From the NCBI GenBank assembly GCA_001692895.1, contig KV748178.1, positions 186,001 through 250,000 on the forward strand: a stretch of DNA of 64,000 nucleotides, read 5' to 3'. A program made the translations under genes and the position numbers. Each line of letters begins with the position of its first letter. Position 1 is the first letter of the stretch. Below the pieces are notes generated by a model. It was not told the origin of the DNA. It made no database searches and saw only the letters and a list, made by a program, of their open reading frames with translations. Below, piece by piece: positions 48,506-58,831 of the stretch. This DNA is from Cenococcum geophilum 1.58. Its lineage: Eukaryota > Ascomycota > Dothideomycetes > Gloniales > Gloniaceae.

Positions 48506-50160
48506 ATATCTGTGAGAGTGGAACTGCATTAGGAAATGGAGGCTTCCGCAACAGGAAATGGATGCTCGCTTAGCATCTCGCCGCTTTTATTTGGCCCGTG
48601 CGCCGACCTTATCACATAAAAGCATGCTTCCCTCGCTGGTCTACTCTCCTCCCTCTATTGTCTCTTTTCCCCCAACACCACACTTCCTCCTTATTGGACA
48701 CCTGGACTGCATCCGTGAGGCATTTTCTCTCCCCTTGGCAATTATGCAACCGCTGCACTGCCTGGCTGCCTCTAATTTTCCTCCCTTTATGGACCGACGA
48801 CGATGACGCTGCGCTGTGTCCCTTGGCAGTCCCTGTCCGTGCCTCCTTTTTGGCATTTAGCGAGTTCTGCCTAGGTTTTGTCTACTCCACTTCCCTCGCC
48901 TTTCCCATAGCCGAGCAGTGTTTATGGAATCTTCCACTCTCTGCATGAGAATCGCTTATGAACGGGCACTGATTTCCTTTCCCCATACGTATTACTCCCA
49001 TTTCTTTGGTTTCCCCTCTTTGGAAGTTGACGTCCCCTCCCATAGCTGCTCAACTTGGTGATCTTCGGCCACCTGCCACGTTAATAACCACACGGAACGG
49101 CAACAGACGCCTTGGACGCCCCGATAACGTCTCGGCAGGAGGGGTTAAGCCTGTGTAATTTTAGCTAGACGCTTAGTAAGCTTACGGGACCACATGGCCC
49201 TGGGGAAACGATTGGTCTTGAACCGTCTAAGTGTTGCTAGCCTAGTTTTACCGGAAAGTCAGGCCAGGTAAGCACGACTACGACCCTTTGTTAAGCTATG
49301 TAGGTGGCGGTTAAGAAAGGTACTCGCCTAGGTTGCGCCGTGTATTAGGTTGGTTATGCCTTGGTCTATATGACTATTTATATGGCAGTGTCGCATTACG
49401 GCGTCCCAAATCAGGGGGAGCGAAGGGCTAGAGCGGGCTTTTAGTACAGTAGGGGTTTGTTTAGGCGCTAATCTCTTTACATGGTTTAATCCACGCCGCC
49501 AGAAGCCTGAAGTCCGGAGCCTGGACGTGGGTTTAAGCCTAAATTTAGGTTTTGGGGTTGCCGACGATTTGAAAAGTTGTGTTAGAATCTCCCTATTTAG
49601 CTTATAAGGCGCGGGTTATACGGAACGGGCGTCTGCAGACTTGTATGATTGTTAGGCGGACTCTGACGGAAAAGGGGAGGCGTATCTGGCAACACAGCCT
49701 GGCTCCGGGGAGCTGGCGCCGCAATCCCTTGTTTCCCTTATGAGTATTAGTGGGATATTCGCGCACGTTTTTATTTGATAAAGAGGGGCTTTATGCGAGA
49801 GCTGCATCGCCACCGGAACTTCGCGGCCGGATGATGAACTTGGTTGCATGCGGGAAAGTGATTTGGCGCCAGGCGGTTTTCCTAATATGGGTACTTTTCG
49901 CCTGTGGTCTTTGTTAACTATATCCTGCTAACCGTGAGAGATTGTTTATCTAAACCCCTGGAAATCCGTGCCAGTGACCGCCCCTCGACCATGGACCCTT
50001 TAACTACTTAAGATTGCCATTGTTACTCTGCTCTTGCTCCAGCAGGTTATGCGAGGCGGTAGCGACGGCAGCAGCAATGGCAACATCTTTTGGTACTTTT
50101 CCCGTCTCTTAGGCGTAAGAATCCCTCCGAATTATATATTATTTTAGGCCACCGGCGCTA
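48506..50160. other. Mixed-composition DNA without recognisable gene
   Basis: 48,506-49,100 is pyrimidine-rich, balanced DNA that looks like ordinary intergenic or UTR sequence. From about 49,140 it grades into moderately RIP-altered but GC-fair sequence. Open stretches at 48,558-48,948 overlap in several frames and show no family resemblance. I see no repeat ends. Confidence 0.4.
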
Positions 50161-50172
50161 AAACTATACTCT

Positions 50173-51585
50173 TAACGTTTTAACCCAAAGAATACCGCGT
50201 CCACCGTTAATAATTGGCACGACATTAACAAGATCCTAGGGAATGAGTTAGGGTTGAATGCGGGTACGTCAGCTATGGAGCATCTTAGCGAAGATTGTTA
50301 TGCTATAGGCATAGAAGATGCCATTGACTTTGTCGAAGGAGCAGAAATTCTAGTTAGTCCGCTCCTAAGTCGTGAGCCCACGTTAACGCCGCCCAAGTCT
50401 ACTGTAGGTAATTCACCACCCCGCACGAACTGCGATGGTAAAGCAAAGGAAACTGTGCATTTTGCCGATAAAGTGTCGATGGCGAATACTGAATTTAGCG
50501 ATACCATTGAACACCATTACATAATTTTAAAGACTGATAGTGATGCGCGGTCTAATTGCTCTATCGACTAGCCAACGCAAGAAATTAGCACCCGCACTGT
50601 CCCGAAAGTTATAATATATTAGTTGCAGTCACCGATGAAGAAATTTCCTATACCCGAAAATGCAAGTAGTAACAGCGGTAACGATGGCGACGACAGCGAC
50701 AGCGACAGCGACAGTGACAATTACATAACGTGCGACACGTTGCCGACGCGCAAGCGGAAACGCCCTCCGCCCGCCCATACTGTTGGCCGCAAGCGGCACA
50801 GTCAAAAGTTGAATATAGCATCGAAGCAGCATCCTAAGCGCGTTATACACTCTGCGAGGCGATAAAAGCTATCTCTATTCCGCGGCAGACCTCTCCCCAA
50901 CCGTCCTTCGGCCCTAAAACCTACCTCAGGAGCGCGGTTTGGTAGTTGCGATACCGAGATACTTCACGGCGACGACTACGGCGACGACAGTAGCGACGAG
51001 AGCAGTGAAGAAAGCAGTGATCGCGGCTGCCGTCTTCGAAGCAACGAGCGACTAAAATCGACTGTATGCCTTTATCGCTCGGGCAGATATGAGCGGAAGC
51101 GCGATTGCGGTAGGGCTTCACGACTAAATACTTCTGTTGAACCAATGGAGGTAATTGGTCCGATATGCCTACCTATAGCTACCGACTCGAGCGATAGCGT
51201 TGGTGAGGAAGTATTATCCGAACCTCAGAATAACGAGCACGCTTTTGCACTCTGCTTGTAGTCTGAGATAGCTCCTTTGACCGAAGTGGACGAAGACGAC
51301 GAATACGAGGTAGAGGAGATCCTCGAAGCCCATGTCTATTGTAGAAAGCTATAGTACCGTGTTAAATGGCTTGGGTATGAGGACGATCCGGAGTGGTATA
51401 ACGCGTGTAACTTTAAAAATAGCCCGCACAAGCTCCGTGATTTTTATACGACCAACCCTACCCGCCTAGGGCCTCCGAAAAGGCTGGGGAGGTGGGTATA
51501 GTGTTGGGAAGAGGATAGAGATGTGGATGACCATCCTGATGATAATAAGCCTGAGAAATCACACACAAGAGGCGGAATACCGTAA
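50173..51585 (+). pseudogene. Chromodomain protein relic
   Basis: A single reading frame runs from about 50,173 to the stop at 51,583-51,585, interrupted only by a handful of TAA/TAG codons. In order: an acidic N-terminal part (ILGNELGLNAGTSAMEHL), a DSDSDSDSD tract, a basic nuclear-signal-like TRKRKRPPP with RKRHSQK, another acidic/Ser stretch (DDSSDESSEESSD), then a chromodomain at 51,295-51,430: YEVEEILEAHVYCRKL, YRVKWLGYEDDPEWYNACNF, LRDFYTTNPTR. Chromodomains bind methyl-lysine histone tails. The N-terminal part does not resemble integrase, so it does not look like an LTR-element tail. Gln-to-stop changes suggest a RIP-hit copy of a repeated gene. Function unknown. Confidence 0.65.
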
Positions 51586-52677
51586 GGATTGGTAGACTTA
51601 CCTTAGCAAGCTTAGATATGATTCTGTTGGTGTGGATTTTTAATCGGTCCGTAAGCTGACTAACGTAAATTTAATGATATCTATGTTGCAGAGGTTACGG
51701 ATATTGGAATAACTTAACCCCAATATTTTATATTATTTCCCAAAGTTCATCAATTATATAATAGAATTTAGGCTTTTAAAATATATTATTTTTATTACTT
51801 AAGTATTTCTAGGTCTTGCGGTCATTTTCGATAATAAAAAAAAGCGTTATTAACGTCCGTCCCTAGGTCGCGGAAAACCCACCGTACCGGAAAATATGAG
51901 GGGTACTTTGACTTTAAGCGACTATAACTCTGCGCACACGTCGAGCTTTACTATAATTCCGTACAAGTCGTGTGCTGTGGCTACTTTTAAATATTTAGGA
52001 CCCCTCCTACCTATAAATTACGTTCGTATTATCGCCTTTGCACCTAGCGTACAAAGAGCCTCCCTCTATGGCATAACAGAGTTCCTTCCCTACAGCACCA
52101 CCGTTAAGCTCTTACCACTTATGATACTTATAAAAGGGTCTTATTTAGGCCTTGGAGCCTTACTACACCGCCTTGTTATATCTCGTTGTAAGTGCGTGTC
52201 AATCAAGCCTTCTACTAGCCGTATGTAGATCGATCGCCGATATCAAATGGAAATATCCGAACAACCTCAACTCGTGATGCGACCGCGACGCCTTTGACTC
52301 ATTTTCTTCAGCTCCACGATTAGGTGCTCTCCCGGTACGGTCGCGACGAGGCTCTTCTTGATTTTGTATTACTAACTAATATTCACGATACTCAACGCGT
52401 TTCTTTATATAGAAAGACTCATACGCCTCTTTAAGCGGCCTTATCCGTAATAGTAGAGGTTATGACAAAGTAGTGAGGTGGTGACGGTGGTGGTGAGCGG
52501 TCGGGTGAGCAATTGGGTCAGAGGGACGACTTAGGGGACGATTTAGGGGACGACTTTTGGCAGGTATGGCGAGCTTAAGGTTGTATAAAAGGACAGTATA
52601 TTGCTCTTATTAAAACCAGCCCTTTTTACACCAAAATTAATTGTTTCCAACACTAATCTATATACACTTCTTTAGAT
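51586..52677. other. AT-rich decayed DNA and repeat-bearing spacer
   Basis: 51,640-51,860 is strongly AT-rich. The open stretch 51,896-52,228 has no family resemblance. At about 52,516-52,560 the unit GGGGACGAYTTAG repeats three times just upstream of the mariner transposase, possibly within its left flank. No inverted terminal repeat was identified. Confidence 0.4.
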
Positions 52678-54632
52678 ATGGCCTCCAACGAGAATTTGGA
52701 CGAAAATCGACCCTCAAGTACGCCTCCCCCTGCGTATTCTCCTACCCTTCCTCCCTTGTATACCGAACGCAATATGCAGCCAACTTAAAGAGCTCTACCT
52801 AGCTTTTCTGATATTGTCTTCCGTTTGATTTCGCCTTTTTAGGCCTCTACTGGACCTGCTTTTAATGCAACTACAATACCCGATACGGCGTCACTAGATG
52901 CATCTACAGTACCGTTTTCTTCCTCTCCTCAGGCCTCTCCTTGAGCCTCTCCTTTGATACCCAATCGCCGGGAGCGCCGAGCTCGTAATCGAATCGTTTA
53001 GAACACCTTACACGAAGCCCAGAGAGAGTTACGGCACGAAGACCAGAGGATTGAGCAACACTACCGCCATATTGATGAGTATCGGCAGAGCGTAATTGCA
53101 CGGGCGCGCGATCTTCGCCGACGTGGCTCCGTACCATACAAAGTACGGTGCGCAATCAAGGCCTTCCGAAACGTTCTCTCTATGCCTTTTACTACTATCG
53201 CGACTACTTTACAAGAGCCTCTATCAACTGTACACGCCATCTGTAACGAGCCATCAACTCCGCGACGTGGTGGCTTTAGAAATCGCCTCAGATACGACAC
53301 GCCTGCGCGCCGACGCTTGGTCGACTTTATTGAATCTTACGATTGGGCGCGTACTGCCACCTACGCCGAGCTCTCTGCTGAAACAGGACTCTACGCTTCC
53401 GACTCTACAATTGGGCGATTGCTAAAAAAGGAAGGCTTCCGGCGATGTGTCGCTCACCCAAAGCCATGGCTCACCCAAAGGCAGCGCCAAGAGCGACTCG
53501 CATTCGCCCATAGGGTAAGCTCGTGGACGATTGAAGACTGGTTTAAGATCATATGGACAGACGAATCTTCAATGCACCGTGGCGGCCACCAGCGCGTCTT
53601 TGTAACTCGACGACCTTACGAACGATATCACCCCCACTGCCTTCAGCCAAGACTCCGCAATATACCTCATATAATGATTTGGGCTTGCTTTGCGGGTGTT
53701 GAGAAAGGGCCTCTAGTCTTTTGGAATAAGCAGGAATGGGGTAATATTACGGCTCAAGGCCACATCTACCTAAGCCTAAAGAACTTCTACGAATACTACC
53801 AGACTTGCTAATAAGCAAGCAAGCAAGCAAAACACCCCTTTGCTTGCTTGCTTGCTTGTTAGCCTTAAAATCACGTTTGCTTGCTTGCTTGCTTGTTAAT
53901 TGCTTGCCAAGACAGTCTAAAATTAGAAGTTCTATAGAAAATCTGCCGTGGCTCCGCCCAGCTGCAGTATATTGCCTACTAAGCTCCTCCACCATTAATT
54001 AATTGTAAGCTCGTTCGCGCCGCTTAGAGGCAGTTTATAAGGCAGACGCGGTAAAGGCAGCGCGTATATCGCGATCTTGGCATGGTATGGAGGATAAGGA
54101 GAGGAAGGTGTCTAAGCTATATGAGACTTTAGGTCAGCGCGGAAAAATATTTTAAATAAGCTTAGCGGCTGCCTAAAAGGGCTTATTTGCACCATTTGCA
54201 TTGCGTCAGCTACTAAAAAAACCAAAGGTCTATTACTAACCACTGCTACCACTAAATTAACTATATATAAGCAATAAACAAGCAAGCAAGTAAGCCCAGC
54301 CGTTTGATCCTATCCCATCTATTGTACAAATGGACGGCGCGCCCCCGCATAGAGCTCAATCTACTAAAGCTAAGTTTGAAGCTGACTAAATCCAACTCCT
54401 TGATTGGCCCTAAAATAGCCCTGATCTTAATCCGATTGAGGCGCTTTGGAAATTAATGAAGGAACGAATCGCCCACCGCCGCCAAAGGCCTCGTATGGAG
54501 GAGGAGATGCAACAGGCAATTCAGGAAGAGTGGGATAAGATTAATGAAGAGGATTTGTATCGCCTTGTTGCATCTATGAGGCAACGTGTACGCGACGTAA
54601 TTGAAGCCGAAGGTGGTATAACTAAATGGTAG
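52678..54632 (+). pseudogene. Tc1/mariner DD34E transposase split by an insertion
   Basis: ATG 52,678; the same frame runs to 53,811, with a few early TAA/TAG/TGA codons in the N-terminal low-complexity part. It encodes a helix-turn-helix region (AIKAFRNVLSMPFTTIATTL, LVDFIESYDWARTATYAELS, STIGRLLKKEGFRRC) and the first catalytic Asp in IIWTDESSMHRGG. The C-terminal part resumes in another frame at about 54,315-54,632: IVQMDGAPPHRA, LLDWP-NSPDLNPIEALWKLM, ending GGITKW*. There are 34 residues between the second Asp and the Glu (DD34E). A roughly 480 bp insertion (53,812-54,295) separates the parts. It is much less RIP-altered than the 33-36 kb element and represents a different family. Confidence 0.8.
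53812..54295. mobile_element. Insertion with (GCAA)n/(TTGC)n tracts inside the transposase
   Basis: The insertion opens with five AAGC units (53,815-53,830). Two blocks of five or six TTGC/GCTT units on the opposite strand follow (about 53,840-53,866 and 53,877-53,912), and AAGC units recur at 54,276-54,295. The interior has no coding frame. The tetranucleotide tracts at both ends and in opposite orientations could form hairpins. Could be a small non-autonomous element or a microsatellite-mediated rearrangement; no clear target duplication was found. Confidence 0.5.
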
Positions 54633-54914
54633 ATTTGGGTGAGGGCTTGAAGGAACAGGACACTCATTTGGTTGCTATACTATAGAAATCAGTATATAGG
54701 CAAAATCCAGCACATTCATTTAATTTGAAAAGCTTCATTTTGATTTTGATATTAGGCGGTTTTTTAAGCATGCTAGTCTGTCGGAGATTAACCCCATTTT
54801 ACCTAGTAAAACGGGCGGTGTTCTCTGAACGATCGGCAGCGCTAGTAAGCACTTACAACGAGATGCGCCTAGGCGGTGTAGACCTACCGCCCCACCGACC
54901 CACTTTCCTATCTA

Positions 54915-55030
54915 GACTTGCCCCTTTGCTTCTCTCTTTGCTTCTCTCTTTGCTCCTCCCTCTGCTCATTCCTCTACTTATGGCTCTACTCATGGCTCTA
55001 CTCATGGCTCTACTCGTGGCTCTTGTCTCT
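54915..55030. repeat. 12 bp minisatellite and pyrimidine-rich repeat
   Basis: TTGCTTCTCTCT and CTACTCATGGCT-type 12 bp units repeat several times (CTCTACTCATGG about four times at 54,972-55,020). The overlapping open stretch 54,725-55,087 translates to Leu repeats and is probably a by-product of the satellite rather than a gene. Confidence 0.6.
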
Positions 55031-55429
55031 GCCCGTGTCTCCTTGCGTCTCCTTGTGCGTTTCTTTGCACGTCTTATAGGGGGCTAGGTAGAGAGGTGTA
55101 GAGATAGACGTAGATATAAAGACGTAAACACGCGGAGATACGCGGAGGCGTAGAGGCGTAGAGGTGCCTCTAGGGGTATAGAGATATTACCAAAACACCT
55201 AGACCTTTGAGAGATCTAGAGGGGTAGGAGAAATAAAAATTATATCCGCCAGCGGCTCCAGTAAAGTCGTGATAAGTTGCCTAGCTGCGGTTTCGCCGGA
55301 TTATCCGTTTAAAGTTTTTCTAGAAGAATTACTTTTAAGGTTGGTTAAGAATGCGACGAGCACTGCATAATACCTAAAATGGATTTAGTTAATCTCGTTC
55401 CGGAATACTAAGGAGAAAACAGATATGGC

Positions 55430-56470
55430 TCTGGAGAGGGCTTACGTTGCAGTTGCTATAAATAACTAATAGTTATCCGGCTTTGTCAGGTAGGATATAA
55501 CGGCATGAAAGAGGAAGGAAAAAAGTAGTACGATAGCCAGCCTGATTTTCTCGCTAACTATAAGCCTAAAAAGGAGACAGATTGGAATTATAAGTAAAAC
55601 GGCTGAAACTACCGCCGCTATGGCTATCGCAAGGTAGTTCAGCTTCGTCTTGTCTAGAAGCCTAATGGCAGGGTTATTGGTTTTTGCTAAGGTCCCAGGA
55701 GTTAAAAACATATTCTAGTATGGTTAGCGACATCCCTAGCTGTTTAGTATCGGAGAATCTTATCTTTAGCGGTTTTATACGAGACTTTCTAATGAATCTT
55801 TTGAGGGCCGAATGGAAATTTGAGTCTTGATCTCCAGATAAAATGACAAAATCATCTGCTAAGTTGAGGAACTCTGTTTTTGACTTTACTATTGGCTTCT
55901 TATTCTAGTAGTAATTAATAATACTATAATATGCACTAGTTCTTGGCTTTTTCAGTGACATTAAATTCCGTTCACGGTCTAAAAGCTCGTCTATAAACGT
56001 GAGAAATGCTAGTTTTCTGATTTTTATAGCACTAAATCACTCACCATATTGCTTAAGCTTGCAGTTAATTTTATTAATTAGTTTTTCCCTTTCCGATTGC
56101 TTATCTGCCTTATTTCTGCGTATCGACTGAATTCTGTACTTGTTTTTTTTGCTATTAGTATTATCTATATCGAATAGACGTTTTTCCAAAACCACTAGCT
56201 TATGTTGTCTGTATAATAGAAGTCGGTTTTGGAGTGTCCTAAACTGTCGGAACACGCGAAAATCTGGATCGCTGTTGTAAAACGCTGCAAGCCTTAGATA
56301 CCCGTTGGCATACTGGTCGACTAAGATGCGTCAATATTGAGATATTTGACGCTCGAATAGAATGACTGACTTCGCTCATATTTGATCTCTTCGAACCGGC
56401 TGTCGTCCTTAAATTTATGCCCCTTCTATAATGGTCTTATCCACCAAAGCAGAATTGAGGACTTTAGAAA
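55430..56470 (-). pseudogene. Decayed DUF6594-family membrane protein gene
   Basis: Minus strand. NGYLRLAAFYNSDPDFRVF and RQFRTLQNRLLLYRQHKLVVLEKRL (about 56,310-56,175) match the DUF6594 N-terminal block (GYPRLAxFxASDPxFxIFRRF, LLYLQDELxELE). A likely 36 bp intron follows the block ending CKLKQYG. The next exon reads FIDELLDRERNLMSLKKPRTSAYYSIINYY, a TAG where relatives have Trp, then LADDFVILSGD. The C-terminal part has the family's paired membrane segments (YLAIAIAAVVSAVLLIIPICLLF, LAIVLLFSFLFHAVISYLTK) and a TAG just before LFIATAT. In-frame stops and an unresolved junction before the membrane part make it a pseudogene, or at best a gene with uncertain splicing. An intact relative lies at 62,807-63,875. 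Confidence 0.65.
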
Positions 56471-57046
56471 AGTAGCAGCCGAACCTAAAGTTCTTTAGAG
56501 TGCTTGCAGGAATTTCCAAGGAGTGGAATGTTTACTGTGTTCCTGATTTCGAATTTTCTCGCTTAGGGTAAATGTAGCCTTGGCATCTGAACTCTCGCTA
56601 GTCTGGGGCTCTTTTGATTCGTTACTAGGGTTTATGGTTCCGTTTCGATCAGTTTTCTTTCTAAAAAGCGGTAGATAAGTGTATGCCGTCTTGGAATGAA
56701 GCCTGAAAGCGAAGAACCTGCCATTTCCCAAAGTCAGTAATTTTTATATTTTCCGACGCTCTCAACAAAGAAGTTAAATAAGACTATGAAGGGCACTCCA
56801 AACCTGGACTTATAGAGCTACTTCGCGGCAAGGTTCTAATGAAAACTTCGAGTAAACCGTATGGTGCCAGCACTACTGTCCGGACGCACATTTAAGGCAT
56901 ATACTTTCCTTTAATAAGCCCCAATCAAGAACGAAGCTGATCTACGTGTCGGGTGCCTGAGTACACTTGTAATACCAACAAACCCCACACACCAACCGAG
57001 CTTACAAAGCAGGCGCGCGCACCATCGCACGGTTACCTCACTAACC
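56471..57046. other. Upstream of DUF6594 relic; no assigned gene
   Basis: The minus-strand open stretch 56,495-56,731 (MGNGRFFAFRLHSKTAYTYL..., polar) might be a 5' exon of the DUF6594 relic, but no matching splice junction is convincing. Nothing else recognised. Confidence 0.3.
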
Positions 57047-57137
57047 TCAGACCGTAGAATCAATTAGCGGAAATACGTATATCTGCAAGCGGATATCGCT
57101 AACCTTTTTTTGTTAAAAAGTTGATTCTATGGTCTGA
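57047..57137. mobile_element. 91 bp MITE, copy 1
   Basis: Ends TCAGACCGTAGAATCAA and TTGATTCTATGGTCTGA: 17 bp inverted repeats with one mismatch. The core GCAAGCGGATATCGCTAACC is shared with the copy at 62,661-62,746 in the opposite orientation. No coding capacity. Target duplication not evident. Confidence 0.72.
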
Positions 57138-57171
57138 GGGACTTTCACAAGGTTTCACAAGGTTTCTTAGG

Positions 57172-57585
57172 GTGTATTCGGTTGCAGCTCCAGATTGAAT
57201 CTGGAGCCTCAATCTGATCTGGAGGTAACTGTTCGGTCAATCTGTGCACCCATCCGATTGCCCACCATACCCCCACCACCACCACCCTCACCGACGACGG
57301 TATTACTGCAGCAGCTGCAGGCCCTATACGACGTCCTCTTCTTAATCCTTACTGTCGCCGTTCGGATCCGACCAGTTGGTATTCGTACTCAACACACGGG
57401 CAGAAGACGTCATTAATTTTGAGCCTCATCCGAGGCCTTTTCGGAACGATTAACCGAACAGTTGGCTTTATTTTAGATTGAGTACGACTACCAGATTAAG
57501 CGCTACTAATTATCTACTAATTGACGCCGGTCAAAGCATGGACCAACGTTAGATTGAAAAAGCTCCAGATTGCAATCGAACACAC
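57172..57585. mobile_element. About 414 bp non-autonomous element with short inverted ends
   Basis: The left end GTGTATTCGGTTGCAGCTCC and the reverse complement of the right end, GTGTGTTCGATTGCAATCTGG, match over about 15 bases with two or three differences. Internal CCAGATTGAATCTGGAGCC forms further hairpins. hAT-like ends are a possibility, but flanking 8 bp duplications (TTCTTAGG versus TATTAGGC) do not match, so the class is uncertain. Confidence 0.45.
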
Positions 57586-58391
57586 TATTAGGCGATCCGA
57601 CTTGTTTTGTATGTAGAGCCGTTACCTTCTTCAACGAAATTGTTAAAGCTACCTATGTAAGGCCTAGGGCTGCATATAGGCTTAAAATAATCGATCGATT
57701 AACTTTTGGGCCTTATATATGCAACGTCCGTTGCGACATCCGTTGTGATGCCCGTTGCCTAAAAGTGAGTTGTGAACATGGCGGCCCGCTTATTGGAAAG
57801 CTGCTTGCAAAGGAGGGCACGGCACTAGCAGATTCTTCTGGTTAGCCAGTTCCGCGCCACCAGCTGAAATCTTTTAAGTGGTATGTTGATAATGAGTCTG
57901 CATCTGGCGGTTTCTCGAGGTTTTCATGCATTAGCGCTTTTACTAAGATCACATAGCCTGATTCCTCTGCGATCTTCACTGTAACGATTCTACTCACTTT
58001 CCCCTGGAGGTTGGCTTAGCTCCAATTCAACGAAAGGGATCAGTACTAGTACCTTGCAGATATTTTCCGGGGTTGAAGGACGACTATTAGGGCCTATGCT
58101 GGATAGGGAGTAAGGCAATAAGGCAACAAAGCAGGACCTAATGCAGTGGAGGCAATACGGGGCGTAAAGTGCAACGTGGTCAGGCTTCACAGCCTTAGGT
58201 CATATATAGAGCTCCACTTTCTTTTTGAAATATATAATATTCCAGACATCCCCCGATCGTGGGCTGTTTTTGGCCAGATCTTTCTCTTCCCGGACAGTCT
58301 TATTTGACTCGAGAACGGGGAAGCGGGTTTCCCTTGTAACGTTGCGCGCTAAATTTGGCAAGGAGCAAAGTGGGGATGGCCGATCTCTGTG
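57586..58391. other. Spacer without recognised gene
   Basis: An open stretch at 57,570-57,845 overlaps the end of the element above and includes a short CCGTTGCGACAT-like triplicate (57,727-57,765). No family resemblance. The rest is balanced, non-coding-looking DNA. Confidence 0.35.
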
Positions 58392-58462
58392 AGGACGCTA
58401 GCTAAAAACAACCCGTTTCGTTGCATTTTGCAACGAAACAGGTTATTTTTGGTTAGCGTCCT
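58392..58462. repeat. 71 bp fold-back hairpin
   Basis: AGGACGCTAGCTAAAAACAA with its continuation CCCGTTTCGTTGCA pairs with TGCAACGAAACAGGTTATTT and TTGGTTAGCGTCCT around a 3-base TTT loop. That gives 34 bp arms with about five mismatches, several transition-type. Likely a small fold-back MITE; it could also form a transcribed hairpin if expressed. Confidence 0.7.
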
Positions 58463-58831
58463 TTTAAAAGTTTAATAGCCCGTAGAAGGAATGAATATGA
58501 TATGAAGCAACGCTTTCCCTAAAGCACCTAAGGACTCCGACGACTCAATACAGATCAGCTAGCTCAGCGGACGTTGAGTCCGGCATGCCTCACGAACGCT
58601 CCCTGAAAAAGAAAGAGGTGCTCGCTCTAATGAGGTCTCTTCGTTGGGGAGGACTAATTGGACAAGTTTGTTAGACTTGATCGACGCTACTCCTAAGTCT
58701 TAGGTTTGGCTATGTGACGATTAAAAGGAAAGATGTAAAAAGTACGGTAAGGAGGGAGTTCGGTATATAGAGTTTATTTCGCCCCGTTTACCTTTATACA
58801 CGCTTATTTACCTCTTTTTTGCAGCCTTCAT

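Noticed and set aside
48558-48948. Two overlapping plus-strand frames of 82 and 116 residues
   Set aside because: Pyrimidine-rich non-coding-looking DNA, overlapping frames, no domain match.
54725-55087. 120-residue open frame with a hydrophobic start and Leu repeats
   Set aside because: Its repetitive half is the 12 bp minisatellite; no family resemblance and no splice partner.
57172-57585. hAT assignment of the 414 bp element
   Set aside because: Terminal similarity is short and the flanking 8-mers do not match, so I keep it as an unclassified inverted-end element.
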